Part shown: positions 35,459-43,027 of the stretch, piece by piece
How the letters are laid out: each line of letters starts with the position of its first letter
Numbering within the stretch: position 1 is the first letter of the stretch
Assembly (NCBI GenBank): GCA_964515905.1
Contig: CAZEWK010000024.1
Span: 56,829 to 120,828, forward strand
Source of the DNA: GCA-2712985 sp964515905
GTDB taxonomy: Bacteria; Pseudomonadota; Alphaproteobacteria; UBA7887
Direction: 5' to 3'
DNA: 64,000 bases
Notes under the pieces: model-generated
What the model saw: only the letters and a program-made list of their open reading frames with translations
Told to the model about the DNA's origin: nothing
Databases searched by the model: none
Translations under genes and position numbers: made by a program

Positions 35459-36232
35459 ATGAAAGTGGTTATTTTAGCCGGAGGGTATGGCAGTCGACTA
35501 AGCGAGGAAACGGCATTAAAGCCGAAGCCAATGGTAGAGATTGGCGGCCGACCAATTCTTTGGCACATCATGAAGATATATGCAGCACACGGATTAAACG
35601 AATTTATCGTGTGTCTAGGCCACAAGGGATACATAATAAAAGAGTATTTTGCTAACTACTTTCTGCATCACACAGATGTGACTATAAACCTAGAAACCAA
35701 TGCATTAGAATTCCATGAAGCAAATACAGAGCCATGGGTAATTACGCTTGTAGACACTGGCCCTAACAGCATGACAGGCGGCCGCATCAAACGTATTCAA
35801 CCATATCTAAATAACGACGAGCCGTTTTGTTTAACCTATGGTGACGGAGTGGGCGACATCGACATAACCGCCTCCATTGCTTTTCACAGGGAGCAGAAAC
35901 GATTAGCGACGATGACTGTGGTGTCTCCACCAGGTAGATTCGGCGCTGCCATACTTGATGGGACTAAGGTTACCTCTTTTCAGGAAAAACCCGACAGCAC
36001 TGGAGGGCAAATCAACGCGGGGTTTTTTGTGTGTGAGCCCACTGTCCTCAGTTATATCAAAGACGATATGACAATTTGGGAACAGGAACCGCTTTACAAA
36101 ATGAGCAAGGAGGGAGAACTATCCGCATGGGTTCACAAGGGATTTTGGCAACCGATGGATACTCTTCGAGAACGGAAACTACTTGACCAGCTTATAGCAA
36201 ATAGCCAGGCACCCTGGGTGACATGGAAATGA
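35459..36232 (+). CDS. rfbF: Glucose-1-phosphate cytidylyltransferase
   Basis: 257-residue nucleotidyltransferase making CDP-glucose from CTP and glucose 1-phosphate. It begins MKVVILAGGYGSRLSEETA and has KPKPMVEIGGRPILWHIMKIY, the family-specific YGDGVGDID and the C-terminal FWQPMDTLRERKLL. This is the committing step for CDP-6-deoxyhexoses. Full length for the family. A GGAGG-like site precedes it, and its end overlaps the dehydratase gene. Confidence 0.94.
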   Translation: MKVVILAGGYGSRLSEETALKPKPMVEIGGRPILWHIMKIYAAHGLNEFIVCLGHKGYIIKEYFANYFLHHTDVTINLETNALEFHEANTEPWVITLVDTGPNSMTGGRIKRIQPYLNNDEPFCLTYGDGVGDIDITASIAFHREQKRLATMTVVSPPGRFGAAILDGTKVTSFQEKPDSTGGQINAGFFVCEPTVLSYIKDDMTIWEQEPLYKMSKEGELSAWVHKGFWQPMDTLRERKLLDQLIANSQAPWVTWK

Positions 36233-37302
36233 CTTCACCTAGCACAAAATTTTGGCAAGGCCGTAGGGTCCTGCTGACGGGTCATACTGGTTTTAAAGGC
36301 GGGTGGCTTGCGTGCTGGCTAAACATGATGAAAGCAAAGGTATACGGTTATTCACTTGCGCCTGCGACAACGCCAAATTTATACACTTGCTTGCAACTTC
36401 CTTATGAAGCTGAAGCGATTGCAGACCTGCGTGACTACAAACGGACCTCCAACTTTGTAGATAAGGTGCGTCCTGAATTTGTATTTCACTTGGCTGCACA
36501 ACCCTTGGTTCGACGCGGGTACCACGATCCTATTGATACATTTTCCACTAACATAATGGGAACCACGAATTTACTCGAGGGACTCAGAAAAGTGGATTCG
36601 GTCGAAGCAATTGTAGTTGTCACCAGTGATAAAGCATACGAGAACATTCCATCCAGTGAAGCATACGAACCAAAATTGTTTAGAGAAGGGGATACTTTAG
36701 GTGGGGTAGACCCTTATAGTGCTTCTAAATCAGCTCAAGAAATAATTACTCGTAGCTTTTCGGAAAGCTACTTCCGGCAAAAGACCGTGCGTGTTGCCAC
36801 TGCACGAGCGGGCAATGTTATAGGTGGCGGAGATTGGTCTGAAGACCGGCTCATGACTGATATATTGAAGGCTGTAATTGAGCAAAAACCCATTCCGCTT
36901 CGCCACCCCTCGGCGACACGCCCATGGCAACATGTGCTAGAGCCATTGGCGGGCTACCTTTTATATGCAGAGGCATTGGCCTCTGGAACTATAGAGGATG
37001 CAACGCTTAATTTTGGCCCAAGTAGATCGGACACAGTGATTGATATAGTCGAGACTGTTTTATCACTTTGGCCAAATAATTCTGGGTGGATTGCGGAGAC
37101 GTCTTACGAACCAGAAACGCAGGCTTTAGAGTTGGATCCCACTCGTGCGCTATCCACACTTGGATGGAAAACACGGCTTACTACCGATCAAGCGGTATCA
37201 ATGGCAGTCACATGGCATAAAAGCTACAGAGACCAAGGGGATGCAATAAAAATTACAAAAGATCAAATTTCTATGTACGAAGAAATACTCAAGAAACCGT
37301 GA
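36223..37302 (+). CDS. rfbG: CDP-glucose 4,6-dehydratase
   Basis: 359-residue extended SDR converting CDP-glucose to CDP-4-keto-6-deoxyglucose. It shows the cofactor motif LLTGHTGFKGGWLACWL, VFHLAAQPLVRRGY, VVTSDKAYEN and catalytic YSASKSAQE. The sequence is typical RfbG. The start overlaps rfbF by about ten bases and its stop overlaps the GTG of the methyltransferase, so the operon is translationally coupled. Confidence 0.94.
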   Translation: MEMTSPSTKFWQGRRVLLTGHTGFKGGWLACWLNMMKAKVYGYSLAPATTPNLYTCLQLPYEAEAIADLRDYKRTSNFVDKVRPEFVFHLAAQPLVRRGYHDPIDTFSTNIMGTTNLLEGLRKVDSVEAIVVVTSDKAYENIPSSEAYEPKLFREGDTLGGVDPYSASKSAQEIITRSFSESYFRQKTVRVATARAGNVIGGGDWSEDRLMTDILKAVIEQKPIPLRHPSATRPWQHVLEPLAGYLLYAEALASGTIEDATLNFGPSRSDTVIDIVETVLSLWPNNSGWIAETSYEPETQALELDPTRALSTLGWKTRLTTDQAVSMAVTWHKSYRDQGDAIKITKDQISMYEEILKKP

Positions 37303-38531
37303 CTAGTCCTATATGCCGTTCTTGTGGCACTCCACTTACCAGAACTCTCATAGATCTCGGCAAGATGCCTCTCGCAAACGCATTTTTGACTGGGGAAAAT
37401 AAAAAACATTCTGAACCAAAATACGAACTTCACGCCCGCGTTTGTGACAGATGTTTTTTAGTCCAAGTAAATCATCTGATTCCACCTGCAGATATTTTTA
37501 CCGACTATGCATACTTCTCGAGCTATTCAAAAACATGGTTGGACCACTCTAAGGCCTTCTGCATTCTAGCAATTGACCGCCTTCAATTAACTAACAATTC
37601 TCTTGTCTTAGAAATTGCTTCCAATGACGGGTATCTTCTGAGCTATTTCGCCGAACAAAACATCCCGGTGCTTGGAGTTGATCCAGCTATCGGTCCCGCT
37701 AATGTGGCACGTGGCCAAAATATACCGACGGAGACGATATTTTTTGGCTCAGAAACATCAAAAAAATTACGCAACACATACGGCGAGGCGGACCTAATAA
37801 TAGCAAACAACGTGCTGGCCCATGTTCCAGATATCAACGATTTTTTATCGGGATTCGGCACGTGCCTCAGAAAGAACGGCGTGGCGACCTTTGAGTTTCC
37901 AAACGTTATGAATTTAATTAAAGACACTCAATTAGATACGATTTACCATGAGCACTACTCCTATTTATCCTTACATTCTGTTGAAATATGCCTTTCCCGA
38001 CACGGACTAAGAATTTTTGATGTCGAAGAGCTTGATACGCATGGGGGAAGTTTGCGTATATGGGCTTGTCATTGCTCGGATTTAAGGCCCGATGCCCCAG
38101 GCTTAACGCTTGTGCGACAGAAAGAAAGGGACTTTGGAATCTCAACGTACAAAACCTATCATGGCCTAACCAAACAAGCTGAGACTGTTCGCCAGAACCT
38201 TACAAAATTTCTGTACGCGACAAGAAATGAGAAGAAAACAGTAGCAGGCTACGGAGCTGCAGCGAAAGGCAATACACTCCTAAATTACTGCAAACTCACA
38301 ACTAGAGAAGTGGAATTTGTCGTTGATGCCAACCCACATAAACAGGGGACCTGGCTACCAGGAAGTCATATTCCTGTAGAACCTATAGCTGCGCTTGAAA
38401 AAAATCGTCCGGACTACATCATTATTTTGCCTTGGAACATCGCGACAGAAATTATTTCGGCATGTAGTTTTGTAAGAGGTTGGGGCGGTCAGTTTGTTAC
38501 CGCTATACCACAATTGAAAGTACTCCCATGA
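37299..38531 (+). CDS. Sugar C-methyltransferase (TylC3/NovU-like)
   Basis: 410-residue SAM-dependent C-methyltransferase in three parts: an N-terminal zinc-binding domain (CRSCGTPL and VCDRCFLVQ), a Rossmann methyltransferase (LEIASNDGYLLSYF), and a C-terminal C-methyltransferase domain (VAGYGAAAKGNTLLNYC). Such enzymes methylate C3 of an NDP-4-keto-6-deoxysugar through an enolate. Its place directly after rfbG, without the C3 dehydratase RfbH, suggests it methylates CDP-4-keto-6-deoxyglucose at C3 while the oxygen is kept. It starts with GTG overlapping the rfbG stop. Confidence 0.9.
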   Translation: MTSPICRSCGTPLTRTLIDLGKMPLANAFLTGENKKHSEPKYELHARVCDRCFLVQVNHLIPPADIFTDYAYFSSYSKTWLDHSKAFCILAIDRLQLTNNSLVLEIASNDGYLLSYFAEQNIPVLGVDPAIGPANVARGQNIPTETIFFGSETSKKLRNTYGEADLIIANNVLAHVPDINDFLSGFGTCLRKNGVATFEFPNVMNLIKDTQLDTIYHEHYSYLSLHSVEICLSRHGLRIFDVEELDTHGGSLRIWACHCSDLRPDAPGLTLVRQKERDFGISTYKTYHGLTKQAETVRQNLTKFLYATRNEKKTVAGYGAAAKGNTLLNYCKLTTREVEFVVDANPHKQGTWLPGSHIPVEPIAALEKNRPDYIIILPWNIATEIISACSFVRGWGGQFVTAIPQLKVLP

Positions 38532-39061
38532 AATTAATCAGAACAACGATTGAGGGGGTTGTCAAAATTGATATAGAGCCGTTCTATGATAATCGTGGCT
38601 TCTTTGCCCGATCGTTCTGCGAGGAGACATTAACTCTTGCGGGCCACCCCTTTAAGGTTGTGCAAACAAACATCTCCTTTAATAAAGAGACAGGAACTTT
38701 GCGAGGGCTACATTATCAAGATAAACCAGTCGAGGATTCAAAAATCGTTCGCTGCGAGCGCGGTGCGATCTGGGATGTCGCTCTTGATCTCCGTCCTCAA
38801 TCGAAGACTTACCTCGGGTGGACTGCCACTGAACTATATGCGAATAAGGGATGTGCCTTAATAATTCCAAAGGGCTGTGCCCATGGCTTTATTACGTTGG
38901 AACCCACCACACAAGTTCTTTACATGATGGGCGCCCCATTCGTAGAGGAATTGGCAAGAGGTGTCCGTTGGAATGATCCTACTTTTAACATACAGTGGCC
39001 GATGCCCCCCACTGTTATATCAAATCGTGATGCAAACTATCCTGACTACAAGTGTCCGTGA
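38528..39061 (+). CDS. RmlC-like NDP-4-keto-6-deoxyhexose epimerase
   Basis: 177-residue cupin epimerase related to dTDP-4-dehydrorhamnose 3,5-epimerase. The catalytic histidine is in TLRGLHYQ and the aspartate in IWDVALDLRP; GCAHGFITLEP is also conserved. Here it probably epimerises C5 (and/or C3) of the methylated CDP-4-keto sugar. The ATG at 38528 overlaps the methyltransferase stop; an earlier in-frame start lies within that gene and lacks similarity. No rmlA, rmlB or rmlD lie nearby, so dTDP-rhamnose synthesis is unlikely to be its role. Confidence 0.87.
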   Translation: MKLIRTTIEGVVKIDIEPFYDNRGFFARSFCEETLTLAGHPFKVVQTNISFNKETGTLRGLHYQDKPVEDSKIVRCERGAIWDVALDLRPQSKTYLGWTATELYANKGCALIIPKGCAHGFITLEPTTQVLYMMGAPFVEELARGVRWNDPTFNIQWPMPPTVISNRDANYPDYKCP

Positions 39062-39966
39062 TGCGTGTCCTAATAACAGGCGGGAATGGGTTTTTGGGAA
39101 AACCAACAGTGACCGCTCTCAGACAAGCTAACCATGACAGCGTTGTGCTAAGCAGCAATACCAAAATTGGCCCGTCCAGTTATCGTGGAAATTTACTAAA
39201 TCAAGCGGAGCGCCGACGCCTGGTGAAAGCTGCAAAAGCTGACGCATTGGTTCATCTGGCGTGGTTTACTCGTCCTGGAGAGTTTTGGGCATCTCCACAC
39301 AATGTTGCATGGGCAAATGCTAGTGGTGATTTAATTGAGCAATTTTTTCAAGCTGGTGGCAAAAGAGCTATAATTGCCGGTACATGCGCTGAATATGACT
39401 GGAGTGTTGCCGAAAACACGTTATCGGAACATTCATCCTGTCGGCCTGCGACCCGTTATGGGTCCTGCAAGTTAAGTCTATATAGGCACTGTGAAAATCT
39501 TATTGGTGATGGTGCCTCGATCGCCTGGGGCCGTTTATTCTTCCTCTGTGGACCCGAAGAGCACCCATCACGATTCGTTCCATCGATAATTCTACCTCTT
39601 CTTGCTGGAAACGCGGCACAAATGAGCCAAGGAAGCCAGATCAGAGATTTCCTACATGTCAGTGACGCTGGTAGAGCGCTAGCGATGCTAGTCGATAATG
39701 ACGAAACCGGCGCCGTAAATATAGCTAGCGGGTTTGGTGTCAGTCTCGCTAAACTTGCGAAAACAGCTCAAATGGAGATCGGACGGGGTAAAATTGAGCT
39801 TGGTGCCCTTCCTGGTCGGGGCGAAGACCCCCCCAAACTGGTTGCCGACGTTCACCGATTAAAATCGCAGATGAATTTTCAGCCCCTTTTCAACTGGCGT
39901 ACGGCCCTCAAAAGCTGCATCGATTATTGGCGCCATCAACTCAATATCGCAGGTTTAAACTCGTAA
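39061..39966 (+). CDS. NAD-dependent epimerase/dehydratase (probable 4-ketoreductase)
   Basis: 301-residue extended SDR beginning MRVLITGGNGFLGKPTV, with a Y-x3-K-like site in RYGSCKLSLY. It ends the CDP-sugar operon and would be the 4-ketoreductase finishing the branched deoxysugar. The ATG at 39061 overlaps the preceding stop (TGATG). At about 300 residues it fits the reductases of such clusters better than long epimerases. The specificity is inferred from position. Confidence 0.84.
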   Translation: MRVLITGGNGFLGKPTVTALRQANHDSVVLSSNTKIGPSSYRGNLLNQAERRRLVKAAKADALVHLAWFTRPGEFWASPHNVAWANASGDLIEQFFQAGGKRAIIAGTCAEYDWSVAENTLSEHSSCRPATRYGSCKLSLYRHCENLIGDGASIAWGRLFFLCGPEEHPSRFVPSIILPLLAGNAAQMSQGSQIRDFLHVSDAGRALAMLVDNDETGAVNIASGFGVSLAKLAKTAQMEIGRGKIELGALPGRGEDPPKLVADVHRLKSQMNFQPLFNWRTALKSCIDYWRHQLNIAGLNS

Positions 39967-39981
39967 ACCATTGAAATATAT

Positions 39982-40045
39982 GATGTTCATAGATTGAACA
40001 TCTATTGACAGCGGATCCACCAAATTGTACGTTCAATTAATGAAC
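39982..40045 (+). promoter_or_regulatory. Promoter with two palindromic operator candidates
   Basis: A perfect inverted repeat (GATGTTCA, five bases, TGAACATC; 39982-40002) ends just before a consensus -35 box TTGACA at 40005-40010. A second copy of the core (GTTCA, five bases, TGAAC; 40031-40045) covers the place of a -10 box (TACGTT at 40028-40033, spacing 17). Both fit TTCA-N5-TGAA. They sit 33 bases or more upstream of the winged-helix regulator gene, a standard layout for autoregulation. The regulator binding there is an inference. Confidence 0.72.
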
Positions 40046-40077
40046 ACCTAAATAGCCAAAGTTAATTTGGATCCAAA

Positions 40078-40722
40078 ATGGCCCACCGACGACGTTCTCT
40101 TGGAACAAATACCGCTTTGAAGATCATCGAGACTATCGACCGAGGAAATGCAAAGTCGCAACGCGTACTGGCCAAAGAAGCCGAAATTGCTCTCGGTATG
40201 GCCAACACGTATGTAAAAAGGTTTATGCGCAAAGGCTGGATAAAAGTGGTCCAGGCTCCGGCTCATCGTTATTTTTATTATCTCACTCCAAAGGGATTTA
40301 AGGAAAAAGCTCGGTTAACAGCAGAATACCTATCGGATTCGTTTGCGATGTTCCGCGTCGCCCGCAACCAATGCGATGAACTTTTGGCTAACTGCATAGC
40401 GTTGGGATATGAGCGAATAGCAGTAGCCGGTGCTAGTGATTTTGCAGAAATCGCAGCATTGTCGGCGCGTAATAGCAATATTGAAATAACTGTTGTAATT
40501 GACGCTACCTCAAATCAACCAGACGTAGCTGGAATACCCGTAGTCCATGATCTTTCGGAAGCCGGAAGAGTTGATGCCATCATTGTGACAGATTTGAATG
40601 CCCCTCAGAAAACTTTTGACACCCTTATAAAATCGATGCCTGAGGCCGAGGTCCTTACACCTCCAATGCTTCGGATCGATCGGACCAGCCGTTTCCGAGA
40701 TTTAGGCGGACTAATCCGATGA
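40078..40722 (+). CDS. Winged-helix regulator with Rossmann-like C-terminal domain
   Basis: 214-residue protein. Residues about 10-85 form a winged helix-turn-helix of the kind seen in MarR-like exopolysaccharide regulators (SQRVLAKEAEIALGMANTYV, then RYFYYLTPKGFKEKARLT). Residues about 108-200 look like a small Rossmann domain (RIAVAGASDFAEIAAL, ITVVIDATS, VDAIIVTDLN), similar to CoA-binding or sugar-enzyme N-terminal domains, which could sense a nucleotide or sugar nucleotide. It lies directly after two operator-like palindromes and overlaps the antiterminator gene by four bases. It probably controls its own operon. Confidence 0.82.
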   Translation: MAHRRRSLGTNTALKIIETIDRGNAKSQRVLAKEAEIALGMANTYVKRFMRKGWIKVVQAPAHRYFYYLTPKGFKEKARLTAEYLSDSFAMFRVARNQCDELLANCIALGYERIAVAGASDFAEIAALSARNSNIEITVVIDATSNQPDVAGIPVVHDLSEAGRVDAIIVTDLNAPQKTFDTLIKSMPEAEVLTPPMLRIDRTSRFRDLGGLIR

Positions 40723-41216
40723 AGCAGTGGTACGTCGCCTACACCCAACCAAAAGCAGAAGCAAAGGCCAAAGTAAATTTGGAACAACAAGGTTTTAATG
40801 TCTATCTCCCCTGCTTACATGCCACAAGACGTCATGCCCGGAGAGTCACTACGGTCATACGTCCGTTCTTTCCAAATTATCTCTTCGTCTCAATTGATCC
40901 AAGGTTCGACCGTTGGCGGTCTGTAAATGGTACTTATGGTGTGCGGCATTTAATTACTCAAGGAACTCAACCACTTCCGGTACCCGAAGGCATTGTTGAA
41001 TCAATTCAATCGATGGAGGATCAAGCGGGATACATAAGCTTGCATCCACCAGCATTTACTCTGGGCCAAACTCTGGAGATACGTGAGGGTCCTATGGCTT
41101 TGCACGTGGGGGTCTTCCAGAGGATGTCGGAAAAGGAACGAGTCGTATTGTTAATTGAACTGCTTGGCCGGCAAGTTTCTGTCAAAGTACCCTATACGGA
41201 CGTAGTCGCAGCGTAA
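40719..41216 (+). CDS. rfaH: RfaH-like specialised transcription antiterminator (NusG paralogue)
   Basis: 165-residue NusG-family protein. It aligns without gaps to E. coli RfaH over the first 80 residues: WY at 4-5, RPFFPNYLFVSIDP against the RfaH stretch EPLFPNYLFVEFDP, and NGTYGVRHL against NATRGVSHF. RfaH Arg73 is replaced by tyrosine. An NGN domain (about 1-105) and a KOW-type C-terminal domain are present. Such factors load on RNA polymerase paused at ops DNA and suppress termination in long glycan operons. An exact ops element lies 70 bases after its stop codon. Confidence 0.88.
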   Translation: MKQWYVAYTQPKAEAKAKVNLEQQGFNVYLPCLHATRRHARRVTTVIRPFFPNYLFVSIDPRFDRWRSVNGTYGVRHLITQGTQPLPVPEGIVESIQSMEDQAGYISLHPPAFTLGQTLEIREGPMALHVGVFQRMSEKERVVLLIELLGRQVSVKVPYTDVVAA

Positions 41217-41264
41217 CCGACTGCTATGGCCGTTTAGGTAGAGGTATATTTTTATTTTTGATCG

Positions 41265-41280
41265 GGTGACTGTTATCACC
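41265..41280 (+). promoter_or_regulatory. Leader stem-loop upstream of ops
   Basis: GGTGA (41265-41269) pairs with TCACC (41276-41280) around the loop CTGTTA, five bases before the ops element. JUMPStart leaders of enterobacterial glycan operons have a comparable stem-loop containing CTGTTA a few bases before ops, from memory of those sequences. A T-rich stretch (41249-41259) precedes it. The structure could help polymerase pausing or RNA release. Confidence 0.55.
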
Positions 41281-41285
41281 TGAAT

Positions 41286-41297
41286 GGCGGTAGCGTG
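41286..41297 (+). promoter_or_regulatory. ops element (operon polarity suppressor)
   Basis: GGCGGTAGCGTG, identical to the canonical 12-base ops sequence recognised by RfaH in enterobacteria. It lies between an RfaH-like gene and the first glycan gene of a long rightward run. Position, orientation and sequence all fit a recruitment site for the antiterminator encoded just upstream. Confidence 0.88.
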
Positions 41298-41308
41298 GGA
41301 AAGTTCTT

Positions 41309-42007
41309 CTGGACACTCCAATAGTAATAGTACAAGCGCGCATGACCTCGGCACGTCTACCGGGTAAAGTCATGAGATTAGTTTCCGGCCAACCCATGCT
41401 AGGTTATTTGCTAGATCGTTTGGAAAAAATTGGGGAAGAACAGCGTATTATAGTAGCAACATCGACACACGAAAGTGATGAGGTCATCAACTCATACTGT
41501 GGGGCAAGAGGAACCGAATGCGTGAGAGGACCGTTAGATAACGTCGCAGAAAGGGTTGCCAAAGTACTGGACCAAACCCTTGCCACCTCATTCGTCCGAA
41601 TCAGCGCTGATAGCCCTTTGATGGACCCAGAGCTAATCAAGCGGGGTCAAAACTTATTTGCCATCAAAGATGCAGATCTTGTCACTAATGTTTTACATCG
41701 CACCTATCCAAAAGGAATGTCGGTGGAAATCGTTGATGCCAAGGCCTTTAGAATGGCATATGCCAAAATAACGAAGGCAGCAGATAAGGAACACGTAACT
41801 CGGGTCTTCTATAAGAACCCTGATGAATGGAAAATAGAGGAATTCCAGAACGAACACGATCTTCATGGCATCAATTTAAGTGTGGATACCGAAGCTGATT
41901 TTCTTGGTTTTTCGAAAGTTATCGCCCGAATGGAGCGACCACATTGGACTTATGGGCTTGGTGAGATTCTCCATTTAATGTTTGGAACCGACTTAGCAGC
42001 TGTATGA
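41309..42007 (+). CDS. SpsF/NeuA-like cytidylyltransferase
   Basis: Nucleotidyltransferase of the CMP-sugar synthetase family (SpsF/KdsB/NeuA), expected to activate the nonulosonic-acid-like sugar as its CMP derivative. The conserved nucleotide-binding start reads PIVIVQARMTSARLPGK and continues to RISADSPLMDP and YPKGMSVEIV. The first ATG (41342) falls inside this motif; the reading frame is open back to 41294 but contains no ATG, GTG or TTG. CTG at 41309, eight bases after GGGA, is my best guess for the start (232 residues). Its stop overlaps the next start (ATGA). Confidence 0.75.
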   Translation: MDTPIVIVQARMTSARLPGKVMRLVSGQPMLGYLLDRLEKIGEEQRIIVATSTHESDEVINSYCGARGTECVRGPLDNVAERVAKVLDQTLATSFVRISADSPLMDPELIKRGQNLFAIKDADLVTNVLHRTYPKGMSVEIVDAKAFRMAYAKITKAADKEHVTRVFYKNPDEWKIEEFQNEHDLHGINLSVDTEADFLGFSKVIARMERPHWTYGLGEILHLMFGTDLAAV

Positions 42008-43014
42008 ACGACAAACTACTCCGTGTTGGTATAATTGGTCTCGGTGTTGGTGAAAAGCACATTGATGGATTTGAATCGGATCCACGCTGCAGGGTAACAA
42101 CTTTATGTGACATGGACGAGGAACAATTGGCGGTAGTTGGCTCTCGTCATCCTACATGCAAAGTAGTAAGGGATCCCAACCTCGTAATAGAAGATTCAGA
42201 AACTGATGTTATTTCGATAGCTTCCTGGGACAACGCCCATGCGGAACAAGTATTAAAAGCCATTAAAGCCAAGAAACATATTTTTGTTGAAAAACCACTG
42301 TGCTGCCGGCATGACGAATTTCATGCCATCAAGGAGGCACTCTCAACAAACGACGACCTCTTACTTTCATCTAATTTGATACTGCGTAAATATCCGCGAT
42401 TTTTACACCTCAAATCTCTTATGGATAACGGAACTATGGGCTCTATTTATTATCTCGAGGGAGATTATAACTACGGGCGAATGGAAAAAATTTATCACGG
42501 ATGGCGAGGAAAGCAGGCCAATTACTCCGTTATGCACGGAGGCGGTATTCATATGATTGACTTAGTATTGTGGCTTACAAATTCACTGCCTGTAGAAGTA
42601 ACTGCCGTCGGCGGTCGAAAAGCATCAGAAAAGACCGACTTCCCCCACAATGATACAATAGTATCGCTCCTTCGGTTTGATGACGGAATGATAGCGAAAA
42701 TTTCCGCAAATTTTCCATGCATTTATCCTCATTTCCATGATGTAGTTGTATTTGGCACATCCGCCACATGGCGAAATGCCAGGGACTCTGCACTCCTTTA
42801 CCATAGTAAAAATCCCGCAAGTAAGCCTCAGCATTTTGATGACCCGTACCCCGGCTCTCTTAAGAGTGACTTAATTCCCTCCTTTGTAAAAGCAATCTTG
42901 GATGGCGCAAAGTCCGAGGTTGAACTAAAGGATGTGTTAAACGCGATGTCAGTATCCTTAGCGATAGAGCGTGCTGCAACCACAGGCACACCCCAGTTCA
43001 TCCAATACAACTAA
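42004..43014 (+). CDS. Gfo/Idh/MocA family oxidoreductase
   Basis: 336-residue NAD(P)-dependent sugar oxidoreductase. It has the Rossmann motif VGIIGLGVGEKHIDGF, the lysine of HIFVEKPL, and GGGIHMIDLVLWL with the usual H-x3-D pair. In glycan clusters such enzymes (WlbA/WbpB-like) oxidise a sugar nucleotide to a keto sugar that is then aminated by the neighbouring DegT aminotransferase. The adjacent aminotransferase gene supports that reading; the precise substrate is unknown. Confidence 0.87.
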   Translation: MNDKLLRVGIIGLGVGEKHIDGFESDPRCRVTTLCDMDEEQLAVVGSRHPTCKVVRDPNLVIEDSETDVISIASWDNAHAEQVLKAIKAKKHIFVEKPLCCRHDEFHAIKEALSTNDDLLLSSNLILRKYPRFLHLKSLMDNGTMGSIYYLEGDYNYGRMEKIYHGWRGKQANYSVMHGGGIHMIDLVLWLTNSLPVEVTAVGGRKASEKTDFPHNDTIVSLLRFDDGMIAKISANFPCIYPHFHDVVVFGTSATWRNARDSALLYHSKNPASKPQHFDDPYPGSLKSDLIPSFVKAILDGAKSEVELKDVLNAMSVSLAIERAATTGTPQFIQYN

Positions 43015-43027
43015 TTAGTTATTTCTT

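Noticed and set aside
34537..39966. dTDP-rhamnose pathway because of the RmlC-like gene
   Set aside because: No rmlA, rmlB or rmlD is present, while CDP-glucose genes rfbF and rfbG are adjacent.
41221..41260. Rho-independent terminator between rfaH-like gene and ops
   Set aside because: A T-rich run is present (41249-41259), but the only stem I could draw (CTGCTA with TAGGTAG) is short, bulged and seven bases away from it.
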